Positions 33,142-42,467 of a stretch of 64,000 nucleotides of DNA are shown here, one piece after another. This DNA is from Neurospora crassa OR74A (taxonomy: Eukaryota; Ascomycota; Sordariomycetes; Sordariales; Sordariaceae), in assembly GCF_000182925.2 (NCBI RefSeq), contig NC_026502.1:2480001-2544000 (forward strand), given 5' to 3'. How positions within the stretch are numbered: position 1 is the stretch's first letter; each line of letters starts with the position of its first letter. The notes under the pieces were generated by a model. The model did not search any database. It had not been told where the DNA came from and worked only from the letters and a program-made list of their open reading frames with translations. Position numbers and translations under genes: made by a program.

Positions 33142-35844
33142 CTATGCACCATAGGCGATCTGACCCATAGGTCTATCCTCCTCCATGCCGGGAGCCATGA
33201 AGTTGGTTCGGGGATCACCCGTCTTCTTGGCGGCTGAGCAACGGGCCATGGTTGGGGAGCTGTGAGTTGTGGACGGTTAGTGGATACTGCGTTATGATCT
33301 GATGGAAGTGGAGATGTCGTCAGCGTAACAAAAGAGAACGAACCTTCTGGAAATGGCATCAGTAAAGTAGAAGTTCTCGATAACCTTCTTGAGGGGCTCG
33401 TTGGTTGCGGTGGCGCCCTGGTTCTGCTCGACCAGCTGCACCTTGCTGAGCTGCTGCAGCGAGGGAGGCTCAATGATATCATAAGATGACAGAGCAGGGC
33501 TAATCTCGACCATGCGATCCCGAAGTTGAGCGACATCGTCATAGGGGAGGCGGACGCCGAGGTACTCGCTCACAGCGCGGAGAATCTTCCAGTCCGTACG
33601 GGCGGCACCGGGAAGGCCGGTGGCAGCGCGGGTCATCTGCACACGGCCCTCGGTGTTGACGTAGGTGCCAGCCTTCTCGGTGTAGGCAGCGCCAGGGAGA
33701 ACGATATCGGCGATCTGGGCGCCCCGGTCACCGTGGTGGCCTTGGTAGACGATGAAGGCGTCCTTGGGGATGTCGGCCTCATTGAACTCATCGGCGCCGA
33801 GGAGCCAGACGAACTTGGGCTTTGTCTGGGCAATCTCGGCGGAAGGAACAGTGAAGCCAACCTCGAAGGCGCCGACTCTGGAGGCAGCGCGCTGCAGGAC
33901 ATTGTAGCCGTTCCACTCCTCAGTAAGGAAGTTAGAAGCGTTGCTGTCGACGAACTTTCCAACGGTCTCATAGAAGGCATTAGCGTCGCCGTGGTCGGTG
34001 ACGCCGGAGCCCACAATGATCATGGGGTTCTTGGCCGACTGGAGCTTCTTGCCAAAGTCACCCTCAAGCGCCTTCTGAAGAGCAGCGTGGTCGGTACCTA
34101 GGTGCTCAAACTCAAAAGTAGAATCCCAGGTCTGGCCAACAACGCCAATCTCGAGATCAGAGCGCAGCCATTGCTTACGGATTCTAGCATTGAGTACAGC
34201 GGCCTCGTGTCTCGGGTTAGTACCAACTAGCAAGATAACATCAGCAGATTCGATACCGACGATGCTGGAGTTGAAGATATAGTTGGAGCGGACATCAACA
34301 CCATGAGCAAGAGGTTTGTGGCCCGAGGGCATATCCAGCGCAAGGTTCTCCGACCCGAGCCTGTTGGCAAGATCCTTCATGGCAACCAATGACTCAACCT
34401 CGGTGAGCTGGCCAGCAATAGCCTTGAACTCATTGCCCTGGGGGTTCAGCGTTTGGTAAGCGTGTGCAATTTCGGTCAAAGCCTGGTCCCATGACGCCGG
34501 CTCGAACTTTCCTTCTCTTCGGACTAGGGGGATGGTAAGACGCTGGGTCTTGAGACCGTCGCAGGCAAAGCGAGTCTTGTCGTTGATCCACTCCTCGTTA
34601 ACCTCGTCGTTGAGGCGAGGAAGAATGCGCATAACCTCCAAGCCACGAGTGTCGACGCGAATGTTGGAGCCCAGGCCGTCCAGAACGTCAATCGATTCCG
34701 TCTTCTTCAGCTCCCAAGGGCGCGCACGGAAAGCATATGGCTTCGAGGTCAGAGCACCGACAGGGCAGAGATCGATGACGTTACCAGAAAGCTCAGAGTC
34801 GAGGTTCTTCTCCAAGTAGGTACCAATCTGCAGGTCGTTGCCACGGCCGGTCGAACCCAGCTCCGGGGCGCCGGCAATATCGTTCGCGAATCGCACACAT
34901 CTCGTGCACTGAATACACCTGTTCATGGAGGTCTTGATGAGGGGACCCATGTTCTTGTCCTCCACCGCTCGCTTCCCGCCGACTTCGTGGAACCGACCAC
35001 GGTCGCCGCCGTAGCGCATCGACTGGTCCTGGAGATCGCACTCACCACCCTGGTCGCAAATGGGGCAGTCCAAGGGGTGGTTTGCGAGCAGGAATTCCAT
35101 CACACCCTCGCGCGCCTTGTGCGTCAGGGGCGAGTTGGTCTTGACGACCATGCCAGGTTGGACGGGCCATGCGCACGACGCGACGGGCTTCGGGACCTTT
35201 TCGACTTCGACCAAGCACATGCGGCAGTTGCCCGCAATCATGAGCTTCCTGGAAAGTTACAACATTTGTCAGTCGATCTTCGTAGGGCTGACGCCTGCTG
35301 GAGTGACTGGAGCTGCGATCAATTTGGGAGAGCGGGGCGAGCCACATGTGACGTACTCATGGTAACAGTATCTGCAAAACAGTCAGCAAGAACCTCTACG
35401 GGCAGTCCCGAGATTCAGGGTCCGTTTTCCGCATACCTGGGAATGGTAACGCCGGCCTTTTCGCAAGCCTGGATCAAGGCCGACCCAGCTGGTGGTTTCC
35501 TCGAGTATTAGCGACGACCATGTCCGTATTTTTGGGCCCCCCTCATCCCCATTATCCGTAGCCAGGACTTGCGACGCAGCGCATTGTGAGTGCTCACCCT
35601 CGATAGAGACCTTCTTTCCATCTGTGAGATGCGGGAGACACGAGTCAGTATCGGCGCCGACGGGTACGGGGATCATACACGGTGTATGCTAGTCATGTGG
35701 TGGAGGTCTGGATGGAGACATACCAATTGTGAGCTCGACCTCTGCGGGTCTCTGAGCTGTGGCCGAAAAGGCACGGCTGGCGTTCCTGGCCGCCTGATGC
35801 CTGCCAGTCCGCCAAGCCGAACGGGACAATGTCGACCTCAACAT
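33142..35844 (-). CDS. nuo78: NADH:ubiquinone oxidoreductase 78 kDa subunit (complex I, NDUFS1/NuoG)
   Basis: Iron-sulfur subunit of the peripheral arm of mitochondrial complex I, passing electrons from NADH towards ubiquinone. Six exons: 35844-35724, 35621-35598, 35488-35437, 35371-35357, 35248-33344 and 33259-33142, giving 744 residues, the length I recall for the Neurospora protein. The basic N-terminus (MLRSTLSRSAWRTGRHQ) is a mitochondrial presequence. Cluster motifs follow in order: YCYHEKLMIAGNCRMC (2Fe-2S), CPICDQGGECDLQDQS and CIQCTRC (4Fe-4S), then the molybdopterin-oxidoreductase-like domain. Exons 2 and 4 are only 24 and 15 nt, both required to keep DGKKVSIEAG and RYCYHE intact. 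The last intron uses a non-consensus GTTCGT donor. Confidence 0.97.
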
Positions 35845-36667
35845 CGTGTGTCGTCGTCTCGACGGCGGTCGGAGGGGGACTTGGATGTCGAGATAGTATC
35901 GAGAGGTTGATTGTATCGCAATAGTATGCCTGCAGCCAGCAAGCGCCTGCTTGTATGTTATGTCGGGTCGGCAATGACAGTGGGCAGGTCGTCTGGTCTG
36001 TGCTGTGAGTTGGACGACAGTACACTAGACCCGGACCTGCCACTCTGCCAGTCCAGTGGTCGGTATTGCAGTAGGCTCAGGTTCCACCCTGCCGCCCCGG
36101 CAAGAAGTGAGGAGCTAGACCCCACCAGCTGCCGACTACATAGCGGAGCAAAGGGAGCTTCGACCAATCACGATGATCAATTTGTAAGCCCACTCTCGAG
36201 ATCTCAAAACTCCTTTAAAAGCTCGGCCAGCCGCCGCGCTTCCTCTTTTTTTGATCTTTTTCTCTCATTATTGTACTACGGCCACTTATTGTAGGGGGAT
36301 ATTGGTTCGCAAACTGTCCACGCTTTCGGGTATGGCTTTTGCACGCTCTACGAGTGTTCCCCTCTATCATGTGTCCTAGATAGATTTTCTTTGGCTCCGT
36401 TTATGGATACACGCTAGATGTCCCTTTCGAGGGCGTCTCTGAGCAGTGATTCTTACCGCCGGTTGCCACATCTCATCACAACCAAATTGACCTTGCGTAA
36501 AAGCACGGTTGAAGTAGAAGTGTAGTTGATCTGCTCCTTGTTCATTTGGCGACTATCTGGGACCGAATTCTAGCTTCACGGCGGCTGCTCAACCTCCCTC
36601 ACGAGCTCGTATCCATGTCGCAACTCTGATGGCAGGCAGCATGTGGTGATGATAGTATGTCTAGTCA
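35845..36667. promoter_or_regulatory. nuo78 upstream region
   Basis: About 0.8 kb between the nuo78 start and the end of the next minus-strand gene. Contains the nuo78 promoter. An AT-rich, pyrimidine-rich segment lies near 36240-36300. No gene seen. Confidence 0.4.
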
Positions 36668-37357
36668 TCAGCTCATGGGTGCATCTTGAACCCGAGTCCG
36701 TTCCTCCGGCCTCAACGCCGCCTGTCGCAGCATCTCCTGCTCCTTCCCCAGCAGTTCGACGTAGGTGCTCCTCAAGCCCTTCATGTGGTTCTGGTACGCC
36801 TCGATCTCATTCTTCCCCGCTTCCACCACCGTCAGGATATCCATCATGGCCTTCTCCCTCAGCGAGACATCGCGTGGCATAAACTCCTGCGGGTTGAGCT
36901 CCGGCAGATGCTTGACATTGAACGGGTTGTTGGGGTCGTTGTAATCAATCCCCTCGGGAGCTGGCCTCTCCATGCTGGCAAACACGGCGTCGATTTCCGT
37001 CTCTGCTGGGCCAGGCGGGTGCAGATCGCGAAGCTTAAACTCTTCCTCACGCTCGGCCGCGTCAAGAGAGAACCGACGCATTTCCCGTTCAAACATCCAT
37101 ATGTAGTTCTCCTTGACGGCGGCGGTGTGGTAATCGATGGTCTCGATAATGCGCTTCAAGCGTGCGATCCGTTGGCTTGGCTCATCGTCTTCGGATGGTG
37201 GTTCGACGTCGTCTTTTCTGAGAGGGACAAACATGCTCGGTGCCACGTTGGTGAGAACCGGAATTTGCTGAGAGGGTCGGAGTGTCGGGGGTTGAGGTTG
37301 ATGCTGTCCGCCGCCGGTGGATTGGGCACCCGGTCGATGATTCGAGTGTGAGGACAT
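36668..37357 (-). CDS. Unrecognised 229-residue helical protein
   Basis: Single uninterrupted frame of 229 residues. The N-terminal 50 residues are low complexity (His, Gln, Gly, Pro). The rest is charged and helical: RIARLKRIIETIDYHTAAV is followed by an aromatic-containing block (ENYIWMFEREMRRFSLD), then a Pro-rich linker containing DYNDPNNPFNVKHLPELNP, then a long C-terminal helix (RDVSLREKAMMDILTVVEAG and GLRSTYVELLGKEQEMLRQ). No signal peptide, membrane segment or catalytic motif. The composition suggests a subunit of a nuclear or cytosolic complex, but I cannot place it in a family. Codon use matches its neighbours, so it looks like a real gene. Confidence 0.75.
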   Translation of the reverse strand: MSSHSNHRPGAQSTGGGQHQPQPPTLRPSQQIPVLTNVAPSMFVPLRKDDVEPPSEDDEPSQRIARLKRIIETIDYHTAAVKENYIWMFEREMRRFSLDAAEREEEFKLRDLHPPGPAETEIDAVFASMERPAPEGIDYNDPNNPFNVKHLPELNPQEFMPRDVSLREKAMMDILTVVEAGKNEIEAYQNHMKGLRSTYVELLGKEQEMLRQAALRPEERTRVQDAPMS

Positions 37358-38147
37358 TGTGGCTGCCCTTTCGCGATACCTCTTTTGACTGGGCTTCTTT
37401 CAGAAGAGAACGCTTTGGTTGAGTTCAAGTATAGTTACGGGGTTTCCTGACGGCGAGAATGTCGTTAGCAACTGTCCTTCTAGCTCAGAAGAGGATTGCT
37501 TTTGACACTTGTCAAAACATACGATGAGATCAAAGTTGTTCTGGTCTGTGCATTGACCTGCCGATTTCAGCTGCTGTGAAGAATTTACATGATGCGGTAG
37601 TCACCATATCTTCTGGTAATTTTGTGCTGATGAGATGAGTGTCCTCGGGCGTTGAAAGATTTTACGTTTTGTTTTGAGATAGCCAATAATAACTTCTACA
37701 TCCTGGCAACTTAGTTTACCTGAAGGAGACAATTGACGTACTTACGTGCTAGTCATAACCCACATCAGCCATTCCATTTTACCGTCAACATACAACTCCG
37801 ATTACAGCATCTTGAAGTTGTTACGAAGATTTTGTGTGTGTGAAATCTTAAATCTCAATATCTCTTTGAGCGCAAACAGGAAAAATTTGATAAATACAAC
37901 GTCAACTTAAGCCACCCTCGAGCTTGCTTATTCAAAGGCCAACGAGGCAACGATGCGCCAGTGAAAATGCATTAAATTATGACGCCTTGGAGATCCTTTT
38001 GCCCAATGCCATGTAGGTAAGGTATGTGCGGGTTGATGTGCGAGCCAAACAATGTGCAACCATACGTCCCGTCTTTGTTATCTTCTTCGTCTTCGCGGTG
38101 GATAGTAGTACTGCTCCACGTCCCGCTCTTGTACTGCTTAATAGACT
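37358..38147. other. Spacer between the 229-residue gene and the atg37-like gene
   Basis: About 0.8 kb, AT-rich (notably 37560-37880), containing the promoter of the 229-residue gene and the 3' UTR of the atg37-like gene. No gene seen. Confidence 0.4.
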
Positions 38148-39225
38148 TCACCGGGATGGTAAGACCAACCTTGCATATTCCCTCGCCAGCTTCAATGTTC
38201 CTCTCACATAATCCTCCAGCCTCCTGTCCTTTCTCTTGCGCATCCAGAGCAGCAGCACCACCAGGATGAACAGGTCGATGATAAAGTGTTTCACGAGCAC
38301 CCAAAACCACCATCCGATCCAGTTGGTGAAGCTCTTTTCCTTGCGCGTCTTCCACTCCCTTCCCGACGAAATTTGCTCCCTCAGCGCCGCGATTTCGGCC
38401 GACAGCCTCACGATCGCTCTCTCCATCCTCTTGGTTCGTTTGTCGTTACGCTTTGCATACTCGCCCGGAAACTCATCGGCCCCAAAGAGTTCCTGCTCTG
38501 CCTCCTCCCTCATCCTTCTCTCCGACTCGTCTTCCTCACTCATGGGGCTCAACACCCTCAAGCCCCCTTCTGTCCCGCTCAGCGGGTGCTGAAACCTTCT
38601 CACACCAGCTCCTGGGCTTTGGCCGTATGGACCAACACTGCCATACCCATAACTGCCTCCGTGTCCTCCATTATTATACGGTTGATGTTGTTGTGGTTGT
38701 TGTTGCTGCTGCTGAAGCCCACCACCAGCAAGCGACTGCTCGCTGGGGCTATTACTCTTGACCTGATTCCACACAAACTCGAGCTCGGCGACCAGTTCGA
38801 GCGCGTTGGGCGTATTGTTGGCATACCGATGCATCGTCTCGATCAGCGCCTCGACGTAGCGCCGCTTAGCCTCGGTGCGGGACAGCCCTTTTTGCGAGTT
38901 CCACGCGTCCCACTTGTCCTGCTCGCGCGCAATGTCTTCGGGCGCAGCCCCGTAGGCCGTCGCGGCGCTGGGCCGCTCCATCACCCCGTCAACATCGCCC
39001 TCCATGGCTTGCTTATAAAGCCCATAGAGTCGCATGCGGTCACCGGGAGGTGGGCGGGCAGCGCCCGTTTTAGGAATCTTTTTGACGGTGTTGAGGGCAT
39101 GAACAAACACCCGGTCTGAAGGAAAAGGAGGGAACGTTAGTTGAGTGTTGGCCTCCAGCATGTAAAAGTTACATAGGGTGGGTATAAGCTAACGCCTAAA
39201 CGAGCGTACCTATTGAGTCTGCCAT
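38148..39225 (-). CDS. atg37: Acyl-CoA-binding membrane protein, Atg37/ACBD5 type
   Basis: Tail-anchored acyl-CoA-binding protein. The Pichia relative Atg37 sits in the peroxisomal membrane and acts in pexophagy. Two exons: 39225-39210 (16 nt, MADSI plus one base) and 39115-38148, 327 residues. The short first exon restores the usual family start MADSIDRVFVHALNTVKKIP; without it the frame would run into unrelated sequence. The ACBP domain (about residues 5-105) has LYGLYKQAMEGDVDG and KWDAWNSQKGLS, with the acyl-CoA-binding Tyr and Lys residues. A Gln-rich linker (QQQQQQPQQH), a coiled coil near 235-256 and one hydrophobic helix (about 270-296) followed by MRKRKDRR complete it. Peroxisome location is inferred from architecture. 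Confidence 0.85.
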
Positions 39226-40432
39226 TTTTGAGTATATGAAGCGTCGCCAATAGATCAAATTATTACTTGTGTAGCTGGGACAGATATGACAATAATGGTA
39301 TGTGGTGGTAAATGCTATTACGATCGCGCTTGGTATGGTATGTCTATCGTTGGGTATATGGCTGGAAATTGCAGTGGCAAAGCAAATTGTAGTCGTAAAG
39401 CGCGTCGATGGGGTCGTTGGGGGTATAAAAACGTCGATTCGTGAAGCGTGACAAAGGGGTTCTGTTGATGGATGATCTTTGGGGACTGGCTCACACCGGT
39501 CGGGAATCGCAATCGGCGGGCCGCTGAAACTTTGATTGCGAGCTGAACTGTTGAAGCTCGGAGCAATAATGTCTATGCCTCAGAGAGAAGGATGCCGACA
39601 CCATAAAAGAAAGGTCGTCCGGGTGGGCGAAAGTGGGGGTTGGACTGGGTTGAATTACATCGTGTTAGTTGTAAGTGGGAGTCTCTGCTGTTGTTGTGCG
39701 AGCGCAACTACAGGTGCTTGTCATTGATGTCGATTGGGCGATGTTTCATGGGCAGGTGGTACAGCTCTCCGCTATTTGGGATGCCTCGGCACGCGACTCG
39801 TTAAGGCCTGATCGGATCTCCACTTCCCCATCTTTTCGGCGCACCCCGGAGTGGGCAAGGTGGGATCGGGTCTCCCCTGGACGGAGCCGGCTTGATAGCT
39901 TGGCCGCAGTAAGCGCACTTGGGGTGCACCGAGAAGATGTTAATGATTGGTCGAGCGCTTCATGATTACCGTACAGAAACTTGAGGTCCCCATCTTCTAT
40001 GTCTTTCTTTGTCCTTGGAGTCGGGGTTGTCAAAGCATAGTGGTTTGTGAGACCTGAATTCAAGATAAGCCTCCATATTTTTGAAAGTAACGAACACTCC
40101 AGGTAGGGGTATAACATTCCGAAGATGCCTGATGGATATCTCTACTAACTATGAAAGGAGGTGCTGACCTGTGGATGAACAAGATGGTTCATCATCGACT
40201 TTGGCCACAGCTTGTTCGTTGTGGTTTCTCTTCGTATGTGCAAACGAAACGGTCCCTGGTCCTCCCTTGAACCCGGGTCGTTTACCCGTAGTAATGAATG
40301 GCCTAATTCATCTGCTATGCGTCCTTCTCATGGCCGACGCCCGAGGTAAACCACGAGACTACGGGCATGTGATGGTTGGTGTGTCGAAGTATTAAAGATC
40401 AGGGGCATATGAGACCGAACAGTACTTGGTCG
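39226..40432. other. Spacer between atg37-like gene and RNase III gene
   Basis: About 1.2 kb holding the atg37-like promoter and the 3' end region of the RNase III gene. Open frames are short and overlapping. I see no gene. Confidence 0.4.
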
Positions 40433-41491
40433 CTACAGCACGCCGCCAGTGGTTTCCTGTGCCGAAGGCTGATCCTTCAAGGGGAACGTCACTCCTGCCT
40501 GCTGCAGCTGGGCTTCCCGCGCGGCCTTCATCTCCGCCTTCTTGTCCGCAAACTTCTTGAGCAGCTTCTTGTTATCCAAGGCCATTTGAGCTGCTTTCTG
40601 ACCAGCTTCCTTCTTGCTCAAAGCACTTCCGTGCCCAAGTTGCAGGTTGGTCTCCCCCCAGCCTGTCATAAAACAGCCAATAGCGAAAAGAGGCAGCTTG
40701 GTTCCCCTGTCCTTCAGGTTTTTGGAAGGGAGATCTTTATACTCGATCTTGACACCCCTGGCTCCAATGGTAGCTTCGAGTACTGTCTTTGGGTCGAGTG
40801 TCTGGCCACTTGCGGATTGCTTTTGCTCCGGCTTCCTGGCCTTCTTCTCTTCCTCGCGGATGTACTCCGCCATGAGAGGGCCCCATAGGGCCTTGAGCCA
40901 GTCTGAAGCACGCTGAATCCCATTGGCAGGATCAGAAAGAATCACGCCTCCTACATAGGCTTCGAAAAGGTCTCCGAGAATCTTAATTCTGACTTTTTGA
41001 CTTGCGTTTGTACCGCCCACTCTGCCCTCCATGTTGAATTCTTCCGGGATATCGGCCATCTTGTCCAAGCCGTAATAGACCGAGAATTCGCCTAGTGTGG
41101 TGTTGCGGATAAGCATCTCGCGACGTTGTGCGCTTTTGCCAGCCGGCAAGGTCGGGAAAGTTTGATATATGAAGGAGGAGGCGATGAGCTCAAGATAAGC
41201 GTCGCCAATCCACTCCAGCCTCTCATAACTTGCAACAGGGTCGTTGTTAGCTTTACCAGGGTGTGTGAGCGCCGCCTTTTTGAGTGCCGGGTCCAGAATG
41301 TCGGGGAGCGGTGGCCGCATTCTCTGGATGGTAGCGAGTGTCCATTTGGTATTGGCATGCAAAGAAGGAATTTGGACGGAGGTTGCGGACTCCAATGTAG
41401 CGCCTTGTGATGCGGATGGTGCAGAGTCTGACTTCGCACGCTTGGAGGGCGGTTCTGATACCTCCTCCGGGGTGGGTCCGTGTTTCGGCAT
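40433..41491 (-). CDS. RNase III endonuclease, Rnt1/Pac1 type, with dsRNA-binding domain
   Basis: Double-stranded-RNA endonuclease. Yeast Rnt1 and fission-yeast Pac1 process pre-rRNA, snRNA and snoRNA precursors in the nucleus. I start at 41491 (MPKHGPTPEEV, 352 residues) because the upstream in-frame 55 codons lack protein-like character. The RNase III signature YERLEWIGDAYLE carries the catalytic Glu and Asp, and the second pair is present in KILGDLFEAYVGG, so the site looks active. A C-terminal dsRNA-binding domain (about 265-325) has HGSALSKKEAGQKAAQMAL. An NLS-like PPSKRAK lies near residue 14. The close relative mL44/Mrpl3, a mitoribosomal protein with this fold, normally lacks the active-site acids, so I prefer the enzyme. 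Single exon. Confidence 0.85.
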   Translation of the reverse strand: MPKHGPTPEEVSEPPSKRAKSDSAPSASQGATLESATSVQIPSLHANTKWTLATIQRMRPPLPDILDPALKKAALTHPGKANNDPVASYERLEWIGDAYLELIASSFIYQTFPTLPAGKSAQRREMLIRNTTLGEFSVYYGLDKMADIPEEFNMEGRVGGTNASQKVRIKILGDLFEAYVGGVILSDPANGIQRASDWLKALWGPLMAEYIREEEKKARKPEQKQSASGQTLDPKTVLEATIGARGVKIEYKDLPSKNLKDRGTKLPLFAIGCFMTGWGETNLQLGHGSALSKKEAGQKAAQMALDNKKLLKKFADKKAEMKAAREAQLQQAGVTFPLKDQPSAQETTGGVL

Positions 41492-41957
41492 GGCAAGATT
41501 GTACTTTCCTACAAGCAATCCGAATGCCTCAGATCGCGCGTTGATGCGGCGATGAAATTGTAGAGGCAGAATCGAAAACGGATTCTTCAAGATGAGAACG
41601 AATCCCGGGCCATTGCGTAGTGGAAACCCTAACCCCCTGTTCGACCCCAGATCCACATCAGGGCGCTGCTGCTGCCCTGTTATGGCCCGTAGCTGTCATT
41701 CTTAGCGCCTGTCAGCCCTGGAACGCGCCGCCCTCGGCTTCATCAGCGGGCTTGCGCTGACGGCCCGGGGACACTGCGGCTCGAAAACAACGGTTGCAGT
41801 CCGTGCCCCACTCTTTGTACCCATGAATGGTTATGATTGGTGGCGCATTGCTTGACGGGCTGGAGCGGGAGATCTCTGAACGACGTCGAACAATCCGGCG
41901 GCTCTTGTTGTTGCTGTTTCTAGAATTCGCGAATCCGCAATTCCATGTAACGGCAAG
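41492..41957. promoter_or_regulatory. Compact divergent promoter (RNase III gene / rsm27) with telobox
   Basis: A 466-bp divergent spacer. AACCCTAACCCC at 41625-41636 carries the Tbf1/telobox core (RCCCTAA) in a near-telomeric repeat. Such sites occur in promoters of ribosomal and mitoribosomal genes in several fungi. Binding here is inferred. Confidence 0.5.
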
Positions 41958-42467
41958 ATGTCGGTCCCACGGGCGCGGTTACTGCAACTTGTGAAGGTAT
42001 GGAACAGTTCCGAATGAGGGGAAAAACCAGTTCGCTAACTAGGTTATACCTAGGCTCGTTGCGAGCTCTTCTCGACGACTTTCAATCCCGAAGGCATCCG
42101 GACCGGTAACAAGATCCTGCGTCAGCGACTCAAGGGCCCGGCACTTGCGACCTACTACCCCCGCAAGAACGTCGGTATTCGCGAGCTTCAAAAGGAGTTC
42201 GGTACTCTTGGTCTCGAGGTTGACGATGAGGTCGATGATGATCGTTTGGAGCACTTGGCAGCGTTCGTCTCTCTCATTCCTGCTAGTGTTTACTTGCAAA
42301 CATCACAATCTAACCATACCTTACAGTCTGAGAGCCCGCGACAAGGGAGCGCCCAAGAAGAAGAGAACGGCACCCTCGGCGGCCGGTGGGTTTCGTCTGC
42401 ACCTCTTACTCACGGTTCAAATCTCTAACGTTCATATTCTGCGACAGATGCGAAGAAGAAGAAATAA
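41958..42467 (+). CDS. rsm27: Mitochondrial ribosomal small-subunit protein mS33 (Rsm27)
   Basis: Component of the mitochondrial small ribosomal subunit. Four exons: 41958-41996, 42054-42262, 42327-42385 and 42448-42467, giving 108 residues, the normal mS33 length. The protein starts MSVPRARLLQLVKARCELFS and continues TTFNPEGIRTGNKILRQRLK and GPALATYYPRK, diagnostic of the family, and ends in a basic tail KGAPKKKRTAPSAADAKKKK. The last exon encodes only the final seven codons including the stop. Intron 2 uses the non-consensus donor GTTCGT. Phases at all four exons agree. No long presequence is visible, usual for this small protein. Confidence 0.93.

Noticed and set aside
40433-41491. Mitoribosomal protein mL44 instead of RNase III
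   Set aside because: The active-site acidic residues (YERLEWIGDAYLE, GDLFEA) are kept, which mL44 proteins normally lose, and there is an NLS-like stretch rather than a presequence.
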